The notes beneath the pieces are model-generated. The model did no database searches. It was given only the letters and a program-made list of their open reading frames with translations, and was not told where the DNA came from. Position numbers and translations under genes: made by a program. Positions 48,148 to 59,717 of a stretch of 64,000 nt of DNA are shown here, piece after piece; positions within the stretch are counted from its first letter, which is position 1; each line of letters starts with the position of its first letter. This DNA is from Megaleporinus macrocephalus (taxonomy: Eukaryota; Chordata; Actinopteri; Characiformes; Anostomidae): the NCBI GenBank assembly GCA_021613375.1, contig CM038706.1, positions 20,324,866-20,388,865 on the forward strand, read 5' to 3'.

Positions 48148-48462
48148 TAAAGGAGGAAGTTAAACCCACTTTTCAAAATCGCACAATTAAAGTGGCCAAC
48201 AGCATGGCTGTCCCGAATGTGCTGCCCAACGCTGTGGCTATCAGCCCACGGCCTGCGGCGGAGCGTTCTGTGGTGGCCTCTGTGCCTCTTGTTAATAACC
48301 GTAAAGGAAGCCTCCTCCCTCCGGTGCCGCCCTCGCGTCGACGCCTCAGCCTCAGCCTTGCCGGCCTGAACCGGGCCCGCAGCCTGCCGGAGAAATACCG
48401 CTACCACCCCAGCTCCTCCACACTGTCCTCCACACTGTCCTCCACGCGCTCCCCCACGCCCT
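48148..48462 (+). CDS. kcnma1: 315-nt candidate cassette exon: 105-aa disordered insert
   Basis: The frame from TTGACAG at 48141-48147 to the donor GTAGGT at 48463 stays open for 105 codons and has phases 1 to 1, exactly fitting the slot used by STREX. It starts (L)KEEVKPTFQNRTIKVAN and ends STLSSTRSPTP(F). It is rich in Ser, Pro and Arg without hydrophobic helices, so it is probably disordered. Motifs seen: RRRLSLS (48336-48356), a basophilic kinase type; RARSLP (48372-48389), fitting the 14-3-3 mode-1 pattern; PVPPSR, a class II SH3-ligand pattern; and tandem TCCTCCACACTG repeats giving STLSSTLSSTRS. Base composition is far more G+C rich than the flanking intron. I recognise no homologue. 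If the donor is ignored, the frame stops at 48546-48548. Confidence 0.72.
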
Positions 48463-48535
48463 GTAGGTGGCCCCTTAGCAGCCTGCATCAGCCCCCCCAA
48501 ACTCCAGCACCACCCCTCCAGCCTGCAGGCATGGC

Positions 48536-48541
48536 TGCATG
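48536..48541 (+). promoter_or_regulatory. Rbfox-type UGCAUG motif downstream of the 105-aa exon
   Basis: TGCATG lies 74 nt past the donor of the candidate 315-nt exon, a usual position for an Rbfox splicing enhancer. The motif is seen directly; its use is inferred. Confidence 0.45.
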
Positions 48542-49804
48542 CACGTAACACAGTTTGTAAACCAGGGCTGACACAACTGCTCCATTCAGCTCTATTACTC
48601 CATCAAACAAAGCAAAAACTCATTGATTACAAAGTAGATGTCTTTGTGAGCTGATTAACTGGTTTACATGATGATAATATATGTATCTTGATCTCGTTTG
48701 AAATGAGGAATAGAGCTCGATGGACACGTCAATTTATATGGATTTTAATATTTTTGTATATTTTACTTTGTACAATTTTATTGTTTGCCTTAAAAAAAAA
48801 CTCTGAACACTCAAATAACCCTTAGCTGAATCGATTACTAATATAATCAACAGTGACAGCCCTACTTGCGACCACCTTGACCTCGTCCTCACAGCGTTGC
48901 GTGTGAATTTTTGTGCACGTGTGAGAAAGCTTTGTAACAGCAGTTTGCCAGGAGTATCTGCAGAACCGAAATCCTTTAGAACCTACACTGGACGGTGGAC
49001 GTGGCCAGATTAGGTTCCACATCCGAAAAGCTTTCTGAAGCGTAGGCAGGACTTGGACTAAAGGAGCTGTTCCACCGCTGCTGTGCTGTGAGTAAATCAC
49101 AGATTGAAGGAGTTGCATCAGCCGGTGGAGACAGGTGCCTAGTCAAATTTTCTTGAGCACCGATACAAAAAGAGCAGCAGCTATTGATGCCCGTGGTCTG
49201 GAAGAGCAGTCGCACTTTGCCGGACTGATCCCGTTTTGATTGAAGTTGTAAAAGTGCCCTAATGTAATTTGGAACAAGCGGAGACTTGCTGAAGCGGCCA
49301 TGCTGCAGGTAGAGTTATTTCATTGTTAAGCCTCTTCCTGAAGGGCACTGCTGTGGCTCGTAAATCTCCACAGCCTAATTTGGAGGCGCAAGGGCAGCAG
49401 TGTGGCCCAAGCTTAGCCTGGCCACTCACTCCTCACCCATAATAGGGAAACAAAGGGCTGCGGTGCGGCCGGCTTGCGGGGAGTGATATTTTGAAAGTTG
49501 ATTAGTGTTTCACATTGCTCCGGCCATTGTGTAGTTGCAAATGTCAAACGATGGCATTTGGTATATAGCCAGACGGAGCATTTTTTAATTTGTCTTTTTT
49601 CATTAGTTCAATTAGTCGACAGAGAAACGAGAGCGATACGCAGGCTAGTCGTCTCGCGGTGGAGCTGCTCGCGGTGTGTGCATACTTTCCACTAATTCCG
49701 TTGCTGTGGACTTGAAGTGCTTTTGCAAGTTTTTTGGTTTGAACATGAGTAACATCACTGACCTACTTTTAAATCTGCTCTTGCCCTCAGATACACACTT
49801 TATA

Positions 49805-50128
49805 CGGTCGCATGCAAAAGTTTGGGGGTCCCTGGTCAAATAACAACGAAAGGTTTGGGAGTTTTAAAGGCTTTGAAAATAAGTACACATCCTTGCCATG
49901 TTTTGCCTGTTAAGGCTCTGTTTATTTGCTAAATTGAACACACTGTTGGGGTGGGAGCGTAAAATACTATGGCACATTTCACACTTTCTGTTAGCTTTTT
50001 CTTAACAGGTTCACCTCAGCAAATAAACAGATATTTGGTTTGCAGAGGATGTGTTAACTTATTCTCACCTAGAAAATCAACACAGCAAGCAATTTGACTG
50101 GAGGTGTTCAAACCTTTGTATACAACTG
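49805..50128. mobile_element. Non-autonomous TIR element (GCAAAAGTTTGGGCACC family), copy 2
   Basis: This 324-nt element is flanked by TA on both sides (49803-49804, 50129-50130). The left end is CGGTCGCATGCAAAAGTTTG and the right end CAAACCTTTGTATACAACTG is its imperfect inverse. The interior contains GCAGAGGATGTGTTAACTTA, shared with the repeat near 21765. TA target sites suggest a Tc1/mariner-type mobiliser. It has no coding capacity. Confidence 0.75.
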
Positions 50129-50187
50129 TAGCTTATATCAGATACAGCTCAGTATAAAGTTTAAACAAACAAAGTTTATATTTTTAT

Positions 50188-50410
50188 ATATCGTCGCTGT
50201 CCAATGAAAAAAAAAGTATCTCCAACATTGCAACTTTACAGGAGACAAACATACTTTACTTTCAATGGAAGTCAATGGAACCAGAATTTATTCCAAGCTA
50301 TTTTGGAGCACTTCTGTTGGTCATGAAATTTGTACACAATGTAAAAGACTACTGGCATGTTCAAATGATGTAGCAAACTCAAAATTGACAAATATGGACA
50401 GCGACGATAT
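50188..50410. mobile_element. 223-bp MITE with perfect 16-bp terminal repeats
   Basis: ATATCGTCGCTGTCCA (50188-50203) is exactly inverted at 50395-50410. The interior is AT-rich without an open frame and carries an almost palindromic CAATGGAAGTCAATGGAA. It is the best-preserved copy of a family also found at 13560-13818 and 52520-52707. The terminal GATAT/ATATC obscures any TA duplication. Confidence 0.85.
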
Positions 50411-50860
50411 CTAGTATGCGTTATCTGTGATCTTGACAGAAGTTATACAATTATATTACATGATAATAAAATATAAAACAGTTTCCCATTTCAAAGGAAC
50501 AGTTGTGCTGATTACAGTGAACACTGTCCAGTTTGTAAACTTTAGACCTGCTATGGAAATACTTTTTTTTTTTGCTTTTGCTGTTTTAGCCTGTAACATC
50601 TCTTCGAGTGTGATGACCTTCAGGCAGCTCCACTCTTGTGGATGGTTTGATCAGTAGCGGGGGTGCTTGTGACTTTCACGAGCCCCTCAGTAATTTTCTG
50701 TTGAAGTGGTGTTTCAGCATGAGGTGGGTGAGCGCAGTGGGCTAGTCGAGTGCTCATGGCATGGAAGATATGTACATAGAGCAGCCCTCACTCATCACTT
50801 CGAGCTACAATGATGGGGATTGATTGCGCCGGATAGTGTCCATCAAAAAACATGCAAATG

Positions 50861-50881
50861 ACCTTTTTTTTTTTTTTTTTT
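50861..50881. repeat. Poly-T run
   Basis: About 20 T in a row, low complexity. Confidence 0.95.
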
Positions 50882-51285
50882 GATTCACTTTCTTTCTTTC
50901 CTTTTCTCCGTTCTGTCATTGTTCCGACCCATACCATGACAGAGACGTAGAGAATAGTCTCAAAGCAGTGATGCGGACTCTCTTAGGTCCGTACATGCGT
51001 ATGCACCTACACGTACATGTACATTTACAAATGGAGCAGAACAAAGGGCTCAGTAATAATGGGGTTCGGGTCTGAATGAGGGTCCTCGTGGCTTTACTTG
51101 CTTTTCCTGAAATGTACCTTTTGTCCCTACTAACGGTGTTCTCTTTCTATTTTTGGAGGTCTTCTCTGACTTCTCTTTGCTGTGATTGATTGAGTGTTGG
51201 CTTTTGTGTTCTTTAATATGTCATCTCCAGCACACGTTACAATCCCTGCTGTCCACAGTCTGACACTCTTTGCATGTGTTTGCAG

Positions 51286-51379
51286 TCGAAGATGAGCATC
51301 CATCAACGCTGTCACCCAAAAAGAAGCAGCGCAACGGAGGCATGCGAAATTCACCCAACTGCTCGCCCAAAATGATGAG
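51286..51379 (+). CDS. kcnma1: BK channel alpha exon: RCK1-RCK2 linker after splice site C2
   Basis: This 94-nt exon begins with TC (second and third bases of a split codon) and encodes [20 protein letters not shown] then [10 protein letters not shown] and two bases of Arg. It is the flexible linker between RCK1 and RCK2; [10 protein letters not shown] is a Slo1 signature. The split codon becomes Leu without an insert or after the 11-aa cassette, and Phe after STREX or the 105-aa cassette. Changes from mammals are EHP for EQP, NCS for NTS and KMM for KLM. A TGCATG lies ten bases before the acceptor (51271-51276). Donor GTAAGA. Confidence 0.97.
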
Positions 51380-52519
51380 GTAAGACATTGATTTCGAGAC
51401 GCTCCCCTCCAGCCTTCAAAAGGGGAAAAGAGGGAGCGAGAGAGAGTGAGCGAGCATGGCGGAGAGACAGGAGGGATGGTGGTGGGATGGTGGGAGTAGG
51501 AGGAGTGGCGAGGGAGAGAGGGAGCGAGGGAGCGAGGGAAAGGAGCCCTCTAAGGCTCAGGCGTTTAAGCTGTCAGCCTGTCAGTGCTTAATGATAGAGC
51601 TGAAATATTTCTGTCATGAAAGAGGCTATGAAAAGCTGTTTGAAAAATACTCTCGCTTTAAAGTCTCAGCTGTCACCCCCCCAGTCTCGTCCACATGTAG
51701 TTCTTAAACAGCGGTGGCACTAATGACAGCGCCAACCAATCAGAGACGCCCGCGTGGTTACTTAGCCTCGGGCTCTTCATCTATTGTAGGAGCCCCAGTG
51801 AGTAGTGTTTTTGGTACTTAAGGCCATATGTGAGATGTATCATCGCAATCAAAAATGAATTCAAATATTACCTTCCTTTTATCCTGTCCGGAGGAATTAT
51901 AATGCTGCTAATTGATTTTGACTGATAAAAGGGCTTGCTTTCCGCCCATGTGGCCAGGAGACAGAGACTCATATGCAGAGGCTTTTAAAAATGCAGAGAC
52001 AAGGTTGTCCATTTCAAATTAGCCAGCAAGACGGCAGAGCTAGAGATTCAGGAAGACAATGCGACTCCTCGCAAACTTGGGTCTATTGATTTTTGTTTAG
52101 GTTCTCAAATAGTAGTAGTTGTTGCTTACGTATGTATTTGTTTCATAGACAAATTGGTTCAAAGTACTCTGGAAAGTATAGAATACCTTAATCTTCCACT
52201 AAGCTACTAACAGCATAGTCCTTGCTATCCATGTATTTTCAGTTTTTTTTCATTTAAATTGATTTGCTTTTTTTAAAATGAAGTAGCTGCCTTTAACACT
52301 CAATTTCATGATGATCAAACTGATGGAAATGCTCCAAAAATGCTTGGACTAAAACTTTTTTATATAAACTTACAGTAAAAGTAAAGAATATTTTTGGCCT
52401 GTCCTGTAAACTAAACATTTTGGAGATTTTTTTTTCTTTGGACAGTGAAACTACATTTGTACATTGCAATGGATCAGATACCCCAAGCTTCTACTGAACT
52501 AGCAATAAACAGTTCTTGT

Positions 52520-52707
52520 ATATTGTCGCTGTCCAATGAAAAAGATTGCAACTTTTACAGGAGAGACGAAAAACAATGAAACCAGATTTTTTTCCAAGCT
52601 ATTTTGAAGAACTTCTATTGGTCCTTTTATCATAAAAAGAAAAAGAAAAAAAGAAAACTTAAAATTGACAAATGGAGATACTTTTTTTTATTGGACAGCA
52701 ATATTAT
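52520..52707. mobile_element. MITE-like element, third copy
   Basis: The left end ATATTGTCGCTGTCCAATGA and the right end TGGACAGCAATATTAT are imperfect inverted repeats of the 50188-50410 family. Shared interior words include TTCCAAGCTATTTTG and AAAATTGACAAAT. Part of the interior is replaced by an A-rich run. Another fragment appears to continue to about 52920. Confidence 0.7.
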
Positions 52708-53689
52708 GTTATCGTTGTCCAGAAAAATTATGTATATCCATCTTTTCGATTTTGTTTTTACTTACAAAAAACTCATAAAAATGCTCCAAAATTGCTCAAA
52801 ATTAAAACATTCTCACTTTCATTTACATTGAAAGAATGTTACGAAGGCTTTGGCCAGTGCTGTACTAAAGTTAACATTTTGGATACTTGTTTTTTTTTTT
52901 TTTTGGACTGTGACAGTGTATTTATTTGCAGTTTGTCAGGCACAAATCAGTAAAGCACCATCATATACAAATTGGTTTTACATACACCAGCATGGATAGA
53001 GTAGCTCTTTTGCTGAACTCATGTCGCATTATTTGGCATGGTTCAGTGTACTGCCTGGCTTCATCCTCGCCTAATTTCACTAATCCAGACACCAGTAACT
53101 ATTCCACATACATGCCCATCATACTTGCCTGTTTCCTCTTACAGGAGTAATTACACAGACTGTTGCTTACAGTGCGCCGTCAGATGCACAGAGGATCTCA
53201 CCTTTTAGTACGTTTCTCAAGCGAGAATGTTCAATATGCCCTTGGTTATAAAGACTAAGCCGGGGGGGAAAAAAAGGAAATGAAGAACAGAAAGAAAGGA
53301 AAACCTGGCACACTTCCAACGATGTGCCTGCTTAGAAGGATATTTGGTTTTCAGTTCTTAACTTAAAGCGCCGAACAATTTTTCTGCTCTGAGTTGAAGG
53401 TCCCTGTTTGCAGTGTAATGTATGCATCTCCTCTTTGATCTGTGAGTGATAATAATTCTTGGGAGTTATTTACCCTGTTTTGAAATGCTTCAAAGCGGTG
53501 TCAAAGTTTTCTGTGCTTTAGGGTGCCTCTGTGTTCGGCTGGCTCTTGGGTACTGGATGACAGGTCCTCTGTTCTAGGTGTAGGCTTTTCAAGTCCTAGC
53601 CCTGCAGCAAAACATCAAATTACCGAACGCAGTCCCGTGGACTTCTCCAGCCGCTGCCCCTGCTGTCCGTATACTCTCTCTGTCTCTCT

Positions 53690-53693
53690 CTCC

Positions 53694-53775
<82 letters not shown>

Positions 53776-53793
53776 GTGTGTGTGCGTGTGTAT
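53690..53793. repeat. Compound (CT)n(TA)n(TG)n microsatellite
   Basis: CT units, then about 14 TA units, then about 10 TG units in direct succession. They give a spurious Ser-Leu/Tyr-Ile/Cys-Val open frame. Confidence 0.95.
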
Positions 53794-55206
53794 TAAAATG
53801 CTTCAGTTTCAAAAGGTGCAGTTTATGCAGAATGAAATGTGATTGTTTAAGGTAGCCTTAGGGATACTTTATTCTACAAGCAAGGGAAGGAAAACAGCCA
53901 GCGTATACCATATCAAGTACTTTTTTTTTTTCTTTTTTTTTACAGGCTTTTGCGCCTCCAGGCCGTCGTAAATAAATAATGATCAACAGATTGGCTGTGG
54001 GTTTTTGAAAAGCATGCCTTTGTCAGTTTGCATGATGGAGAAAATTTTCAAAGCAAGAGGCTCCTTTCATAGGGCTGCTTGAGAGGGATCGGGGGAGCCA
54101 GTGACTGCCAAGTGATGGGCTAGAATAGCTAAACACTGTTTGAAAAGCAGCTAGCCCGGCTCGGAGGGCAACTTCTACTTTGGTTAAAACTGCTGCTCTG
54201 CCTCGCTCTACTAAAAGCACATATAGGCCACTGCTCTGGACATGCCAATTAAAAGCGTAAACTCGCTCTCGTTTTTTACGGCGGGGATTTTTCAGCACGA
54301 GTGCTATCTTCTGTTTTTTTTTTGTTTTTGTTTTTTCTTTTTTACAAGTGTTCAGTGGAAGCTGCTGAGCCCTCAGTGGTGCATTTGGACTCTGATGGAA
54401 GGAAAGAGACCCAGCTGAACAGGAACGGATCGAAAGTTAGCTGGAACATTTTGTTTCTTTGGTGTAAATAAAGCCGTCTGTGTGTGTTGTTTCTTTTTTT
54501 CCGTCGGAAACAACACTTAGCTGACGAACAGCGCTTCAGTGCACCTCGGCGCGTGCTTCTCCGCGAAATTAACACTATTCACGCAGAGTTTACGAGGGGC
54601 CACGAGACATGTCTAATTGTGGGAAGTCACAATGCATTAGTCGTGATCCCTTAGCTGCAGCAGTAATGTCATATTGCTAGCTTGGAGTGGCATGGAGCAG
54701 AGGATTGTGCTGGTGACTGTCAGGCTGTGCTGACAGTGGGTGAGACGTAGCTATCTTGGCAGAGGTGCGCAGCAGCAGTCAGCGCGCTGAGGGGAGATTG
54801 AAGTGACAGGGGTCCGTGGAGTGAGTGGTGAAACATGCAGCATGTAATGAAATATTCAGTCGGGGTGTAAAAGCACTAAATGCTTTCACTGTTATTAGCA
54901 CCTGCCCACAGTCTCATATCGTCTGCGCAAAGCCAGCATGCTAATTGACACATTTTTGATGTGATATTTCGGCAATCAAACGCCGTCGAAATGCGGAGTG
55001 AAGGGATGGGGTGGTGTGTGTGGGGGGGTCTTCAAAGGAACGTCACTGAATGAAACTACTTAGGAGAGACAGACAGAGACCGAGAGACTGAAGGAGAGAT
55101 AACAATGCCTTCTTTCCAGCCTAAAAACTCTTCCCACACTATATTTTGCTTTAAACCGACACAGCATGTGATGCAGATCTGTTTAAAAGTAGATCTAATT
55201 TGATAA

Positions 55207-55243
55207 GAGAGATAATTCAAATATTATCTCTCATTATGCAAAT
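55207..55243. other. 10-bp palindrome with paired GATA sites next to an octamer motif
   Basis: GAGAGATAAT (55207-55216) and its exact inverse ATTATCTCTC (55223-55232) flank a 6-nt spacer, placing GATAA motifs on both strands. ATGCAAAT, the POU octamer, follows at 55236-55243. The surrounding 54600-55330 is free of repeats. The arrangement resembles an enhancer core, but this is inference from motifs only. Confidence 0.4.
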
Positions 55244-56199
55244 GCTGGAAGCAAAGACAAGGTCTCATCAGTCATTATCATACTAATTAATAGGGGGAGG
55301 TCCTAATGTAATTTAGAACCATAATTTAATCCAGCGTTAATAATGATATGTAATAGAGCACAGCATAATAGATATGCTCCTCTGCAATTTCATGTCTGTT
55401 GAATAATTTTGCAGGCATGAAATAACAGAGTGGAAAAAGACATTTATTTCCCAGAAATACATACATTAGCAGGAAACTTTGGAATCTGTGTTTTTCAATT
55501 GTATAGAAGTTTTTTTGATGCAGATAAAAAATATGAAACAATTCTAATCTGTACTATATGTAATAACAGTAATTTTGCATTAACATTATGTGTTGAATCG
55601 ACCACTGTATAGCCTTGAGGATGTTAGAATAACACAAATATCTACAGGACCTTAAATATTGATGCAGATACTTAGTTGTCCTAGTCTGATTAAACTTTCA
55701 ACATGAAATCGATGTAAATAAAGAGGACGGTTACATTATTATTATTTAGGATAGGACTTTGGTTTCCCAAATACTTACATAACAAGTGAATAATACATTC
55801 AAATTCTATATATAATTCAAATCTAAGTGTTTTATGAACAAAATAACATAATAAAATAATGAACTGTCATATAATAATAAACATTGCTGCTTCATGCATT
55901 CAAGAAATAAAACTTACTAAAACTTGGCATGCCTTATAGCAGAAATTGTCAGTCAGATGTTTAGATTTAGCTGATATTTCAATCTTAAACTCCAGAAGTG
56001 CAGAACATTGAGTAAAAAAACTGTGTTTGATGTATTTTACTGCATTTCTAACCCCCTACATATGAGTTGTATGGGCTTATTCAGAGGGATTTGGTCCCAG
56101 TTTATACATCAGCGTTTGCCTATGTGTGTCTGCATTAGCAATGATATAAACAGATACATGTATGTACATAAGAATATTGACCCACAGTTACCATATCAA

Positions 56200-56556
56200 T
56201 GCATCCCTCACAGCAAGAATGGAGAAGTTTGATTCTCTGGCTGGGCAGCCAGGGTGCTTTCTGTGTGGAGTTTGCATGTTCTCGCATTGTCTATGTATGT
56301 GGATTTCATTCAGGCGCCCCAGTTTCATGCAGTCAAGCGAGTTGATGCTAAATAGATAAAACTAATAACAGCGATACAAAACTGCCCCTAAGTGTGAGTT
56401 AGTGTGTAAATGTGTTTGTCTGTGTGTCTGCCCTGTGACGGACTGGCGGCCTGTCCAGGGTGTTTCCTGCTTTCCCGGAAGCGTGTGCTGAGATGGGCTT
56501 GAGCACCTTCTGCGACCCAGGAGGCTAAACGGCACAGATGATGAATGAATGAATAG
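56200..56556 (+). mobile_element. tRNA-derived SINE (fish type)
   Basis: Characteristic fish SINE wording is present in order: CCTCACAGCAAGAATGGAG, GTTTGATTCTC (a degenerate box B), TGTGTGGAGTTTGCATGTTC, CCCTGTGACGGACTGGCGGC, CTGTCCAGGGTG and a 3' (GAAT)n tail at 56541-56556. The 5' boundary is approximate. Mutations relative to the usual consensus show that it is old. Confidence 0.75.
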
Positions 56557-59500
56557 ATGCGCCTCTAAGTAAAAAATATTTCATATTGTTTTTGTTTATT
56601 TAAGGCAACAGCATCAATATCTGAAGCTAAGCCATAATGAAATGTTAAATCTGCTTTGAGTTCAAACTCATGTAGTAAAGCATTGTTTTTAATAAGACTC
56701 GCTTTTTTGGGGGGGTGGACCAGAGATATTGCGGGAATCCAGTCTGCTGGTGGTGAATCCTCCTTGGCACTGAGTAATGTGTGTTTGAGGGCATTGCTGA
56801 TGATAGCTATGTGTAAGTGTCGCTGTAGAAGAGCTGAGAAGGAAAAGCATGTTCCCCTACAGCCACGGAGCAGAGAGCAGGCTGCACAATGTGGCCTCAG
56901 GCTAATACCTCAAAGGTAGGCTTTCTGACCTGTTCTCTGCTCCAGTAGCGGGCAGCTCAGTGGGGTTTTGTTGACGTTGTTATGGCCTCTTGACAAGTGT
57001 CCTGTGGAATTTCTCCTAAAGTGCTCTCATAAATGATAGAATCCCTAAGAAACATCTGGTATGCATTACGAGACTGTACATGTCAGAAATGCCATATGCT
57101 ACCCTCAGCATTGGGGGCTGGTTTTCAAACAATAGAGTAACCGGATGTATGGTTATATACTTATTTTTTAGTGCTTAAGGAGTGTTTAATATCTTAATGG
57201 TAATTGTAATGGATAACTTATGCTTGCAGTTGAAGTGCACTCACTTCTTTATGTAGCTTTCACGATTAGGAGAGTCAGTAGGATATAATAATATCGGATA
57301 GTCTTCATGGCAGTCAGTTCAGAATAATGATAGGTGGGTATAAAAATATCCTTCCATGATATCAGTGACCGCAATTAATACTATGCTTGTGCTATTACTG
57401 CCGTACAATTAAAATGTTTAAGAGGTGCAAGTACTATGTTGATAGACTCATATTTGTTGTAAATATTAACTGTATTTTAATCAAGTGTAATTTAAATTCT
57501 GGCACCTGCTCTACTATTGTTTACTCTTTGGATTATAGCTATGTAAACATGAGATGTGATGGTGTGTGCTTTGCAGGAAGACTGTAGCAGTACTCTGTTA
57601 ACTTTCAAAAAGGATACACAGGTGTTAGAATTATTCAAATTTGAAACAGTTTGATTGGCCCCCATCTCCGGTGTGAAGTGTATGAACATTTAGTAGTCAA
57701 AGTAGTATTTTAAAGATTTTATGAGGTTTAGTTCTGAGAGCAGCAATATATGTTTGTGATTATGCAGAGAATAATCCATATTGCCACACATAGCTGTGTT
57801 AAAGGGCCCATATGATGTAAGCTAAGTTAATAAAGCAGAGGACTGTAGATGTAACAATTGGCCATTCTTAGGTTGCATGTTCAAACCAGGCTCCAACAAC
57901 AACTCGTGTCTGTTGCTATAGTTTAGTGGATGCTGCACACTCACGTTGTAGATCTCCCATTTGAGCAACCATCCTATGCTCCACCAATAAGGGTCGATGA
58001 GCAAGGCTCCTAAAACTACCTTTGCCTTTCTGGGTAATACCATCAAATTGTAAATGCTGCTTAAGCGAGTCTGTCAGGTGTTGTTAATGTAAATATAATG
58101 CAGACCTGTTTATTCCTAACTTTTTTAAAAAAGGAAAAACTCTGGTAGGGTACAAAAACTATTTATACATTAAAAACATGATGCTCCCCAGCCTGGATGG
58201 TTCTGTTCAAATGTGAAAACGAAGCTGCATGTTTGATTTTGTTGTTTCAGTGTTGTCATAAAACAAAGCACATTTACACAGGGACTGTTTCATCCTGCAT
58301 TGCTTTTTTGAAGAGGCTTCCAGACCAACCAATCACAGTAGAGCTCATCAGTCTTAAAGTCACAGTTATAGACACATGTTTTTATTCTAAATGATAAAGT
58401 ACTATGAATTAGTTTTTAATACATAAACCTATATAAATGTTGTTATCAGTGCTTACAGTTCATACAATTATAGGATATAGGTCCTTTAAAAATACATATT
58501 TGTGTGTATATGCATGTTAATGTTTGTCTTAAGTGCGAAAGTACAAGATAGGAAAAAAGAAAGTCACCATATCCCACCAGATTCCTATTGAATGGAGTGT
58601 CCTCATATTCATTCACCTAAGCCTATCTTCTCTAGCACAGAGCAGCTGCTTTGCTGCTAGGAGTGCTTTCAGGAGAGGCCTGTCATCCCCCGTGCTAAAT
58701 GTACACCAGTGCCAGCGTTAGTGCCAGCGGAGTAGCAGGACCTCTTTCACGGTCAGTGTTCCTCCGGATCAGCTTCAGCAACCCAGCCACGCTGATATAG
58801 ATTAGCCTGTTTGGTCGTGACACTTTTCTGAAACATTAATGGCCTTCAGTTCGGGAGAGCACAATGTGATTGGGCAAATTCCTAAAATATTTAAAGTGCG
58901 GCCCTGTTAAAGCTTTTACTGTGGGGCGCAGCGCGTCAGGAGCAGTGCGGGGTAAAAGCCGGTAATTGGCGTTCCATTCTGCTGCCATTCAGTCAGCGCT
59001 CTGCTCATGCTCACTCCCCTCCACTCCGCCGCTGTCACCAGCAAAGGCACTCTGATGGCAGCCCAGAAAGAGCAACCGCTCGGACAGAGTCCACTGCATG
59101 GATGTGCTCTGACATTGACGGGCCCCTCTCGCCACACCGCTGCTGCTAGAGAACATTTGATTAATGTCACAATTATGACATGTACAGTAACGCAGTCATC
59201 ACTGTAGCATATTTACAGTAACTGTACCATTCGCGTACCGTCTCTATGGTGAAAGTAGGATCTTGTGGGGTTTAGAGGTGTTCGTGAGAGGAATGCAAGA
59301 TTAGCAGCATCCAGTCACATCAAGTGTACACCACTGTTCACCTTCACTGTGTACAGCCACCGTCTCCTAAATGCATGCCGGAGCTCTGGCACAGTGACAT
59401 TAGCTTTAAAACCCCTTTCCACTCTGGTTCTAAAGAAATTAGCAGACCAAGAGCTTCAGTGACATCAGAGAAGCTGTAGTGGAATGAATGTCAATCAGGA

Positions 59501-59717
59501 ATGGAAAGTAACTTTATACATGTGATTTACTCTGAGTAGTAAAGAGTATTTTTAGTTTTGCATTAATATATGCATAAGGCTTTAGTACTCTTTATCCCAG
59601 CTGTAGTAACATAGTATCAGTTCTGTATAACCTGAGAACTGATGTCAGTCCTTATTGTGCACTCACAGCTTCAGTTCTACAAATGTTTACAGCACTCTGA
59701 TAGCTAACGAGAATTTA

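Larger units (their letters stand above)
48463..51285 (+). other. Intron after the 105-aa cassette
   Basis: A TGCATG lies at 48536-48541. Two non-autonomous elements follow (49805-50128 and 50188-50410), then a run of about 20 T (50861-50880). The rest is unremarkable. Confidence 0.75.

Noticed and set aside
51250..51285. IYF-type alternative acceptor just upstream of the 51286 exon, as known in mammals
   Set aside because: The nine bases before the acceptor do not encode IYF and contain no usable AG in phase.
53522..53563. 42-nt stretch with TTTAG before and GT after, phase 2 to 2, open (VPLCSAGSWVLDD)
   Set aside because: The donor GTCCTC is poor, the peptide matches nothing and no regulatory context supports it; probably chance.
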